Of a stretch of DNA of 8,064 bases, positions 1 through 5,880 are shown piece after piece; the first letter of the stretch is position 1; each line of letters starts with the position of its first letter. Source of the stretch: CAYSXY01 sp964435165 (lineage in GTDB: Bacteria; Pseudomonadota; Alphaproteobacteria; Rickettsiales; RI-342); assembly GCA_964435165.1 (NCBI GenBank), contig CAYSXY010000073.1, positions 1-8,064 on the forward strand, given 5' to 3'. Made by a program: the position numbers and the translations under genes. The notes under the pieces were generated by a model. The model was not told where the DNA came from. It saw only the letters and a program-made list of their open reading frames with translations, and searched no databases.

Positions 1-110
1 TCCGTTTGCCAATCAATAAATCCATCCCGTTAAAAAAATCACAACAGAACCTATACATCCATCTGAATAATAAGGGGTGATTGTGTAATGGAGGTAACAG
101 CCTGGTGACA

Positions 111-122
111 TTTTCATGAAAA
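111..122. promoter_or_regulatory. perfect 12-bp palindrome, possible operator
   Basis: The bases TTTTCATGAAAA read identically on both strands. The site lies about 20 bases upstream of the best -35 candidate for the FadN-like gene, where an activator or repressor could bind. A 12-bp perfect palindrome in AT-rich DNA can also arise by chance, and I cannot match it to a known regulator. Its role is an inference. Confidence 0.25.
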
Positions 123-140
123 AAACGCGCCTATTGCCCT

Positions 141-169
141 TTGCATGCTTTTGTGAGCAATGGTATCAC
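141..169 (+). promoter_or_regulatory. weak sigma70-like promoter candidate for the FadN-like gene
   Basis: TTGCAT at 141-146 (3 of 6 matches to the -35 consensus) is followed after 17 bases by TATCAC at 164-169 (4 of 6 to the -10 consensus). The bases TGG directly before the -10 fit an extended -10 element. Transcription would begin near 176 and leave a leader of about 28 bases containing the ribosome binding site. Spacing and extended -10 are in its favour; the hexamers themselves are weak. Confidence 0.3.
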
Positions 170-191
170 TAGGGCGGCATAAACAGTGCAT

Positions 192-197
192 AGGGGA
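192..197 (+). promoter_or_regulatory. ribosome binding site of the FadN-like gene
   Basis: AGGGGA at 192-197 lies six bases before the ATG at 204. This is a good Shine-Dalgarno match at normal spacing, and it fixes the start so that the protein begins MTDIQQVAVLGSG, with the nucleotide-binding loop right after the first strand as expected for the family. Confidence 0.75.
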
Positions 198-203
198 TGA
201 TGC

Positions 204-2591
204 ATGACGGACATTCAACAGGTGGCGGTATTAGGCTCAGGGGTGATGGGGGCCAGCATCGCAGCGCTGATTGCAAATAGCGGCACGAATGTTATGTTGC
301 TCGATATCGTGCCGGACGGCGCAGAAGACCGTAATGTGCTGGCGAAAGGTGCGATTGACAAGCTGCTGAAAGGCAAGCCTTCCGGTTTTACCCATAAGCG
401 CAATGCAAGGCGCATTACTCCCGGTAATCTTGAGGATGATCTGGATGCGCTAAACAGGGCAGACTGGATTGTTGAAGTCGTCATCGAAAAGCTGGAAATC
501 AAGCAGGATGTCTACCGCAAGATAGATGCGGTGCGTAAGCAAGGCTCCATCGTCTCATCCAACACCTCAACCCTGCCGCTGGCGGCTCTCGTGCATGGCA
601 TGCCGGATCGCTTCCAGCGGGATTTTATGATTACCCACTTTTTCAATCCGCCGCGCTTCATGCGGCTGTTGGAACTGGTGGCGGGGCCAAAGACAGATAG
701 CGCGCAGTTGGAGACCATCCGCCGCTTTTGCGATGTCAATCTCGGCAAAGGCGTGGTGGATTGCAAAGACACGCCGGGTTTTATTGCCAATCGTATTGGC
801 TGCTTCTGGCTGATGCAGGCGCTTAAAAGCGCCTTTGATCTTGGCATTACCGTCGAAGAAGCCGACGCCGTGATGGGTCGTCCGCTGGGCTTCCCCAAAA
901 CCGGCGTATTCGGCCTGTTTGATCTGATTGGTATCGATCTGATGCCGCTTATCGCGCAGTCTTTTCTGACGACTTTGCCCAAGGACGATGCTTTTCGCGA
1001 TATTGCCGCCGAGCCGGAACTGGTGAAAAACATGATCGCCGATGGCTATACAGGCCGCAAAGGCAAGGGCGGCTTTTACCGCCTGAATAAGGAAGGCGGC
1101 AAAAAAGTCAAAGAAGCCATTGATTTGGCGAACGGAGAATATCACACCGCCAACAAGCCAAAGTTGGAAAGTGTGCAAGCGGCAAAGGCCGGCTTAGCGG
1201 CGCTGCTTACCCATGACGATATTGGTGGACGCTATGCCCGGGCGGTGATGCTGCCAACACTCGCCTATACTGCGTCGCTCATACCAGATATCAGTGATGA
1301 TATCGTCGCCGTCGATGAGGCGATGCGCATGGGCTACAACTGGAAATACGGGCCGTTCGAGCTGATTGACCGGATGCAGGCAAAAGGTCAGCCTGGTACG
1401 GCAGTGTTTGCCCACCTGCTCGCTGAAGATGGTATGAATGTGCCAGACATCATCGCCAATGCGAAGGGGCAGCCTCTATACACATCAAAAGGCCCGGATG
1501 CATTCTGTCTGAATCTCAAAGGCGACTATAACACACTGCCGATTGATAAAGAGGCTTACTGGCTGGGTGAAATCACCCGCGATGCCACGCCATTGGCTAA
1601 AAATGCTTCCGCCGCTCTGTGGGATATTGGCGATGGTGTGGCCTGTCTTGAATATCGCTCCAAGATGAATTCGATCGACCTCGATATCATCACGATGATT
1701 GAGCAAAGCGTCGAGATTGTAGGAAAGGACTTTAAGGGGCTGGTCATCGGCAACGATGCCGATAATTTCTCCGTCGGAGCTAATCTCGGTTTCGTGCTTT
1801 ATGCCTCTAACGTGGCAGCATGGGATCAGATTGAAGAGGTCATCGCCAAAGGCCAGCAGGCCATGATGGGCCTGAAATATGCACCATTCCCCGTGGTCGG
1901 CAGCCTCGCCGGCATGGCGCTTGGCGGAGGCTGCGAGACAATTCTCCATTGCGATGCGGTGCAGGCCTGCATGGAAAGCTATATCGGGCTGGTCGAAGTT
2001 GGCGTCGGCCTGATTCCGGGTTGGGGTGGCTGTAAGGAGATGCTGCTTCGTTACGCTGTACACCATACGGAAAAAGCAGCCAAAGCCGGAATGCCGTCGC
2101 AAGGCGAAGGCACAATTCCCGGCGGGCCAATGCCGGTCATCTCAGAGGCATTCGAGATGATCTCACTGGCCAAGGTGGCCGAATCTGCCGAACAGGCGCA
2201 GGATATGCAAATCATCCGCACGCCCTCACGCATTAGTATGAATCGCAAACGGCTGCTGCATGATGCGAAATTACTGTGCCTGGATCTGGCAAAGGATTAT
2301 CACGCGCCGGAGCCGCAAAGCATTCACCTGCCCGGGGCCACGGCAGACGCCGCGCTCAATATGGCAGTCGAGACGTTCGTGAAAAACGGCAAAGCAACCG
2401 CCCATGACGAAGTGGTGGCCAAAACCTTAGCCAGGGTACTGTCGGGCGGTGAAACGGACATGCTCTCGCCTCTGTCGGAGCAGGATCTACTCGATCTCGA
2501 GCGCCAGCATTTTATTGAGTTGATCAAAACGCCGGGCACGCTGGCGCGCATTGAGCATATGCTGGAGACGGGTAAGCCGCTACGCAATTAA
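204..2591 (+). CDS. FadN-like 3-hydroxyacyl-CoA dehydrogenase / enoyl-CoA hydratase
   Basis: This is a 795-aa cytoplasmic beta-oxidation enzyme predicted to hydrate trans-2-enoyl-CoA and oxidise the resulting 3-hydroxyacyl-CoA to 3-ketoacyl-CoA with NAD+. The dehydrogenase part comes first: Rossmann loop GSGVMG at residues 11-16, Asp34 at the end of the second strand (favours NAD), and the motif THFFNPPRFMRLLELVAG with the His145/Glu157 pair, whose spacing of 12 equals that of the FadB catalytic dyad. A helical dehydrogenase C-domain follows (about 190-290), and a second copy lies at about 335-430. The C-terminal third (about 475-640) is a crotonase domain: the oxyanion-hole segment FSVGANL, then GGGCE (Glu578) and LVEVGVGLIPGWGG (Glu598), 20 residues apart like the two catalytic glutamates of enoyl-CoA hydratase. 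Domain order and length match Bacillus FadN (about 790 aa) and are the reverse of FadB/FadJ. The thiolase partner usually found nearby is not in this window. Chain-length preference cannot be read from the sequence. Confidence 0.95.
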   Translation: MTDIQQVAVLGSGVMGASIAALIANSGTNVMLLDIVPDGAEDRNVLAKGAIDKLLKGKPSGFTHKRNARRITPGNLEDDLDALNRADWIVEVVIEKLEIKQDVYRKIDAVRKQGSIVSSNTSTLPLAALVHGMPDRFQRDFMITHFFNPPRFMRLLELVAGPKTDSAQLETIRRFCDVNLGKGVVDCKDTPGFIANRIGCFWLMQALKSAFDLGITVEEADAVMGRPLGFPKTGVFGLFDLIGIDLMPLIAQSFLTTLPKDDAFRDIAAEPELVKNMIADGYTGRKGKGGFYRLNKEGGKKVKEAIDLANGEYHTANKPKLESVQAAKAGLAALLTHDDIGGRYARAVMLPTLAYTASLIPDISDDIVAVDEAMRMGYNWKYGPFELIDRMQAKGQPGTAVFAHLLAEDGMNVPDIIANAKGQPLYTSKGPDAFCLNLKGDYNTLPIDKEAYWLGEITRDATPLAKNASAALWDIGDGVACLEYRSKMNSIDLDIITMIEQSVEIVGKDFKGLVIGNDADNFSVGANLGFVLYASNVAAWDQIEEVIAKGQQAMMGLKYAPFPVVGSLAGMALGGGCETILHCDAVQACMESYIGLVEVGVGLIPGWGGCKEMLLRYAVHHTEKAAKAGMPSQGEGTIPGGPMPVISEAFEMISLAKVAESAEQAQDMQIIRTPSRISMNRKRLLHDAKLLCLDLAKDYHAPEPQSIHLPGATADAALNMAVETFVKNGKATAHDEVVAKTLARVLSGGETDMLSPLSEQDLLDLERQHFIELIKTPGTLARIEHMLETGKPLRN

Positions 2592-2629
2592 CCTTGCGAC
2601 AGTCTGGCTCCGCATAAACACCGTTTTTT

Positions 2630-2660
2630 CTGGCATTTCCGGCCTGTTTTCGCCTATAAG
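2630..2660 (+). promoter_or_regulatory. candidate promoter of the decarboxylase-ACT operon
   Basis: TATAAG at 2655-2660 matches the -10 consensus at 5 of 6 positions. CTGGCA at 2630-2635 matches the -35 at 4 of 6, with a long spacer of 19 bases. Transcription would start near 2667, about 35 bases before the decarboxylase ATG. The long spacer makes activator dependence plausible. No convincing terminator separates this gene from the one upstream, so read-through from the FadN-like gene is also possible. Confidence 0.4.
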
Positions 2661-2671
2661 GGCGGCGAAAA
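2647..2671. repeat. 8+8 bp inverted repeat bracketing the -10 box; possible operator
   Basis: TTTTCGCC (2647-2654) and GGCGAAAA (2664-2671) are perfect reverse complements separated by nine bases. The spacer contains the candidate -10 box TATAAG, immediately after the left arm. As DNA, this has the size and symmetry of a binding site for a dimeric regulator that would cover the promoter. As RNA, it could form an 8-bp stem in transcripts reading through from upstream. No T tract follows the right arm, so it is not an intrinsic terminator. Confidence 0.45.
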
Positions 2672-2701
2672 TCAGATAACCATGAATATGATGAGTATGT
2701 C

Positions 2702-3865
2702 ATGACCGAACCGTTTATTGCCGCGGTGTTGCAGCGGCTAAAAACACAATTTGATGAAGCGTCCGGCGAATTTGTCGGCTACCCTTGTAATTTGCAGTTC
2801 GATTACGGCGAATTGCTGCCATTTCTCAACTATTCCATCAATAATATTGGCGACCCGTTCGCACCAAGTAATTACCGTGTGACGACCCGCGAGCAGGAAT
2901 GTGAGGTCATCAACACCTATGCGGAATGGACCCACGCCCCGATGGATAATGTTTGGGGTTATGTCACCAATGGCGGTACCGAGGGCAATATGTATGGCCT
3001 TTATCTGGCGCGCGAGATGTACCCGGATGGGATGGTCTATTTCTGTGAAGAGACCCATTATAGCGTCACCAAAATTCTCCACGTGCTGGGCGCGCGTAAC
3101 ATCATGATTCGCGGCCAGGCCAATGGCGAGATGGATTATGATGATTTGCGCGAGACATTGCGCCTGCACCGTGACGTGCCGCCAATCATTTTCGCCAATA
3201 TCGGCACCACCATGAAAGGGGCGGTGGATAATATTCCCAAAATCAAGCAAATCATGAAAGAGTTGGCCATCTCACGCTATTACATCCATAGCGATGCCGC
3301 CCTGTCCGGCATGATTCTGCCGTTTGTTGATAACCCGCAGCCCTTTGATTTCAGTGCTGGTGCAGACAGTATCTCGGTCAGTGGTCATAAGCTTGTCGGT
3401 TCACCCATGCCATGTGGCATTGTGTTGGCGAAAAAAGACAATGTGCGGCGCATTGCCCGTTCAATTGAATATATCGGCGCGATGGACACCACCATCATGG
3501 GCTCACGTAATGGTTTTACTCCATTACTGCTTTGGTATGCTTTTACAAAACTGGGGCGCGAAGGCCTGCGTGATATCGTTCAAACGAGCCTTGAGCGCAC
3601 CGAATATGCGCTTAACGCCTTTCAAAAAGCAGGCATCGATGCATGGTGTAATGAGAATTCCATCACGGTCGTCTTTCCACGCCCATCCGACAGCGTGATT
3701 GCCAAATGGCAGATTGCACCTTACCTTGATATCGCGCATATGATTACATTGCCACATGTCACGGAAACAATGATTGACGCCGTGATTGCCGATGTGGCCG
3801 CGAGTCTGGCGCAGGATAAGCCGGAGATTACCGGCAGTGCCATCAGGGAGGGCTTGGCCGCATGA
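2702..3865 (+). CDS. hdc: PLP-dependent histidine decarboxylase (group II family)
   Basis: This 387-aa protein is predicted to decarboxylate L-histidine to histamine using pyridoxal phosphate in the cytoplasm. The PLP site is complete: His119 in ETHYSVTK (ring-stacking), Asp198 in HSDAALSG (pyridine-nitrogen contact) and Lys230 in SVSGHKLVGSPMPCG (Schiff-base lysine). The stretches SINNIGDP, WGYVTNGGTEGNMYGLYLARE, ANIGTTMKGAVD and MGSRNG are hallmarks of bacterial histidine decarboxylases, and length is close to that of the Morganella enzyme (about 378 aa). Plant serine decarboxylases and some siderophore-associated enzymes share this scaffold, so serine or a related amino acid remains a possible substrate. 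The ATG at 2702 is the only start that makes sense: nearby ATGs are out of frame, and the weak GATGAG upstream is the only ribosome-binding candidate. The last four bases overlap the next gene (ATGA), so the two are almost certainly co-transcribed. No histidine/histamine antiporter gene is visible, which argues against a classic acid-resistance module within this window. Confidence 0.87.
   Translation: MTEPFIAAVLQRLKTQFDEASGEFVGYPCNLQFDYGELLPFLNYSINNIGDPFAPSNYRVTTREQECEVINTYAEWTHAPMDNVWGYVTNGGTEGNMYGLYLAREMYPDGMVYFCEETHYSVTKILHVLGARNIMIRGQANGEMDYDDLRETLRLHRDVPPIIFANIGTTMKGAVDNIPKIKQIMKELAISRYYIHSDAALSGMILPFVDNPQPFDFSAGADSISVSGHKLVGSPMPCGIVLAKKDNVRRIARSIEYIGAMDTTIMGSRNGFTPLLLWYAFTKLGREGLRDIVQTSLERTEYALNAFQKAGIDAWCNENSITVVFPRPSDSVIAKWQIAPYLDIAHMITLPHVTETMIDAVIADVAASLAQDKPEITGSAIREGLAA
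3845..3851 (+). promoter_or_regulatory. ribosome binding site of the ACT-domain gene inside hdc
   Basis: AGGGAGG lies within the last codons of the decarboxylase gene, about ten bases before the ATG at 3862. It supports the overlapping ATGA start and suggests that translation of the small protein is coupled to the decarboxylase while still able to start efficiently by itself. Confidence 0.65.
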
Positions 3866-4227
3866 AACAGATTACCATTGTTATTGAGGATGCTTCACAG
3901 CCGGTCGTGGCGGATATTACCGCACTGCTGGGGGATGCTGACATTAACATCGAGATGCTCGATGCTGACCAGTTGGAGCATAAAGGATTAATTTCCTTGA
4001 GTGTGGACCGCTACGACGAAGCCATCGAACTGCTGCGTGAGGCCGGCTATTCCGCCCACCCCGACGAAGCGGAGCTGATTGAGGTGGAAGATAAGCCCGG
4101 CGCACTGGCCAAACTAGCGTTGAATTATAAAGAAAAAGGTATTGCCATTCGCAGTATGCGTATCATCCGGCGCGAAGATGGCAAGGGGCTGGTCTCAGTG
4201 GTGCTGGAAGAAAAACACGTTGCCTAA
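3862..4227 (+). CDS. tandem ACT-domain protein, likely amino-acid sensor
   Basis: This 121-aa cytoplasmic protein consists of two ACT-type repeats and nothing else. The first spans about residues 1-70 (strand KQITIVIED, helix, strand HKGLISLSVD, helix EAIELLREAGY). The second spans about 73-118 and carries the typical ACT signature: the strand ELIEVEDKPGALAKLA with the conserved Asp-x-Pro-Gly turn, then a helix and the strands IAIRSMRIIRR and GLVSVVLEE. Free-standing tandem ACT proteins resemble the COG4747 group; ACT domains in general bind amino acids and regulate metabolic enzymes allosterically. The start overlaps the decarboxylase stop, so equal production of the two proteins is likely. 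I infer that it binds histidine (or the decarboxylase's real substrate or product) and modulates the decarboxylase, possibly as a complex. No DNA-binding or catalytic domain is present. Confidence 0.85.
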   Translation: MKQITIVIEDASQPVVADITALLGDADINIEMLDADQLEHKGLISLSVDRYDEAIELLREAGYSAHPDEAELIEVEDKPGALAKLALNYKEKGIAIRSMRIIRREDGKGLVSVVLEEKHVA

Positions 4228-4263
4228 AGCTTACAGCTTGATTGAAGGCGAGCCTCAGCTTTA
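4225..4263. repeat. 7+7 bp inverted repeat after the ACT gene, abutting the next promoter
   Basis: TAAAGCT (4225-4231, containing the ACT gene stop codon) and AGCTTTA (4257-4263) are perfect reverse complements 25 bases apart. The right arm ends exactly where the TATAAT box begins. CAGCTT also occurs twice as a direct repeat (4234-4239 and 4256-4261), 22 bases apart, about two helical turns. The pattern could mark an operator over the promoter or a loose hairpin at the operon end; there is no terminator T tract. Confidence 0.25.
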
Positions 4264-4269
4264 TATAAT
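4242..4269 (+). promoter_or_regulatory. sigma70-like promoter of the nucleotidyltransferase-like gene
   Basis: TTGAAG at 4242-4247 (4 of 6 to the -35 consensus) and a perfect TATAAT at 4264-4269 are separated by 16 bases. Transcription would start near 4276, leaving a leader of about 34 bases. This is the best promoter in the window and indicates that the following gene is its own transcription unit instead of a third member of the hdc operon. Confidence 0.6.
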
Positions 4270-4309
4270 GCTAGCGTAAAGATAGGCGTAATAAGAATAA
4301 AAGATAACA

Positions 4310-5815
4310 ATGCCTCGGTTGATTTTTGAAGAAAACGGTAAGCCGCTACCTTTTGTGCGATCAGAAGGTTCCGCGTCTGAACGTCTGCTTTTTGCTATGA
4401 TGAACACCGAGCATCCCGTGTTGCAGGTATTGCGTAAAATCGCAACCACGCAACTTCAGGCAGCACTGGATGAGGTCAGTCAACATACAGACATAGCCAG
4501 GAGGTTCGAGCAGTCAGGGGCGGCAGGGCTGGTATTGACCGGAGGCAGTCGACTTCCGGGCACGATACGAAGCTCGAATGATCTGGATGGATCTATTGTA
4601 GGGTTCTCTCAGACAGATATAGCCTATGATGAAGATGCTGCACGCGACGCTTCAGCGCGCTTATGCGTAGAAGCGGCGGAACAGATGGGCTGCGATATTC
4701 TTGAAGCGGGAATCCGTACAATGAAACCGACAGGACGCCCTTGGGATTCGTCGCGTAAGGGTAAAAAGTATGGGACTGCGTTTCGTGAGATCATTTTTGA
4801 AAAAGGCCTGCAGTTTTTCTTGTTTGAAAAGCGGTTCAGCCGTGAAGACATAACGCATATTATCAATACACCGGAACTTCATCGGGCATTTGAGTTAACG
4901 CCCCAGGACATTGACTGGCTAACCCGTGCGTTTGACCCTGAATTAATGCGGCATATCATTGAACTGCGCCGCGGTAACTGTGATAATCCGAAGCATTATC
5001 ATGAATTGCTGGCCCGCTCCCTGACCTATCATTATGGAGGGTCATGGATGCAACGTGGAGACGAACTACCTGATAACGAAGCGACTATTGCGCGCGAATA
5101 TGCTGCGATTGCCGATGATATAGACCACATTTCCTGCGTCACAACGCTGGATTTAGCTTCGCGCACTCCCTATTTAACTGCACGGCCGATGAGCTCCAAC
5201 AGAGCAGATGATGTCCACCTAACTGATTTGCGTGATCAGGAGGGGTTTGCGGGCGTGCTATTTTACCATCCCTGTTACGAAGTAGCCCGAAAACTAATTG
5301 TCGCAACGGATTATGCTGCGTATCTTAACTTGCCGCGATCTAATGAAGAATTAGCAAAACATCTGTTGGATATTTATATTTGGAGTCAGGGAGCTGAGCA
5401 CATGCTGTCCGTGGATGAAAAAGTCTATCAGGCCCGTGCACATGGATTTCCGCATATTTCATTAGACCACCAGGGGATTCTAGCCGTGTTCCAAAATCAA
5501 CAGGATGGGCAGGCTCAGCGCGCCATCAAAATGATGAGAGAGGCAAGAGTGCAAAATACATCATTAGTATCGCGCATTGCGGAGGGTTTACGTCAATTGT
5601 CAGAAAGCGGCAAAGTGTCTCTGGAGTTAGATGAAATTGCTACCCTGTCGGAGCGTCTGAATACTATGTTTCACCATGCGATTCATTCTCTTTACGATCA
5701 GGTGGCGCACCCGGCTGCAGTCTCAAGCGCGCATGAAGAACATCAGGATTGGCGATTATGCGACCTTCCTAAGCAGGGGCCGAACGGTGATGCGCGTCAA
5801 TCTCCGGGCGTTTAG
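4310..5815 (+). CDS. unknown protein with nucleotidyltransferase (Pol-beta-type) signature
   Basis: I do not recognise a named family for this 501-aa protein. It has no signal peptide or membrane segment and is probably cytoplasmic. Residues 78-93 read GGSRLPGTIRSSNDLD, preceded by the hydrophobic strand GLVLT. This fits the Pol-beta nucleotidyltransferase pattern hG[GS]x(9-13)Dh[DE], including the common GSR-x2-GT spacing, with Asp91 and Asp93 as predicted metal ligands. Asp129 in CDILE is a reasonable third carboxylate; Glu160 or Glu164 in FREIIFEK are alternatives. The remaining 330 residues look mostly helical, and the last 30 or so are polar and probably disordered. The substrate, and whether the target is a nucleotide, RNA or protein, cannot be told. 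The ATG at 4310 has only a weak purine-rich site upstream. The gene is AT-richer than its neighbours (hand counts of four 60-base rows give 35-48% GC, against 48-60% in rows of the beta-oxidation genes), uses more TTA and other AT-ending codons, and has its own promoter, suggesting later acquisition. Confidence 0.85.
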   Translation: MPRLIFEENGKPLPFVRSEGSASERLLFAMMNTEHPVLQVLRKIATTQLQAALDEVSQHTDIARRFEQSGAAGLVLTGGSRLPGTIRSSNDLDGSIVGFSQTDIAYDEDAARDASARLCVEAAEQMGCDILEAGIRTMKPTGRPWDSSRKGKKYGTAFREIIFEKGLQFFLFEKRFSREDITHIINTPELHRAFELTPQDIDWLTRAFDPELMRHIIELRRGNCDNPKHYHELLARSLTYHYGGSWMQRGDELPDNEATIAREYAAIADDIDHISCVTTLDLASRTPYLTARPMSSNRADDVHLTDLRDQEGFAGVLFYHPCYEVARKLIVATDYAAYLNLPRSNEELAKHLLDIYIWSQGAEHMLSVDEKVYQARAHGFPHISLDHQGILAVFQNQQDGQAQRAIKMMREARVQNTSLVSRIAEGLRQLSESGKVSLELDEIATLSERLNTMFHHAIHSLYDQVAHPAAVSSAHEEHQDWRLCDLPKQGPNGDARQSPGV

Positions 5816-5880
5816 GTTCTTTTAGCCTCTGCTGCTTATTGTGGTACTGTTGTAGAAATTATATCGACATGGATGATGCC

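Larger units (their letters stand above)
1..203. other. non-coding leader upstream of the FadN-like gene
   Basis: I find no convincing gene in this 203-base stretch. It is AT-rich in its first 90 bases and holds a perfect 12-bp palindrome (111-122), a weak promoter candidate (141-169) and a strong ribosome binding site (192-197) for the gene at 204. A six-codon reading frame beginning with ATG at 88 is too short and too poorly supported to call. Confidence 0.6.

Noticed and set aside
88..108. A six-codon frame (MEVTAW) with an AGGGG upstream in the 5' leader.
   Set aside because: The spacing from AGGGG is long, there is no attenuator structure nearby, and such a short frame is expected by chance.
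567..1178. A 203-codon open frame on the - strand inside the FadN-like gene.
   Set aside because: It is an antisense shadow of a strongly supported enzyme gene, has no ribosome binding site, and its translation resembles no protein fold.
1485..2102. A 205-codon open frame on the - strand inside the crotonase domain.
   Set aside because: Same reason: the + strand carries conserved catalytic motifs across the whole stretch, so the antisense frame is incidental.
2594..2629. A T6 tract at 2624-2629 after the FadN-like gene as a possible terminator.
   Set aside because: No stable GC-rich hairpin precedes the T run.
2571..4349. The 13-base sequence GGTAAGCCGCTAC occurs at 2571-2583 and again at 4337-4349, bracketing the hdc-ACT pair.
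   Set aside because: Both copies encode Gly-Lys-Pro-Leu in frame, and about one exact 13-mer repeat is expected by chance in a window this size. There is no other sign of a mobile element.
5839..5865. A promoter candidate TTGTGG-N15-TATATC before the acyl-CoA dehydrogenase gene, and a TTG start at 5839.
   Set aside because: The spacer is too short and the hexamers are weak. The TTG start would add residues (WYCCRNYI...) unlike the conserved N-terminus of the family.
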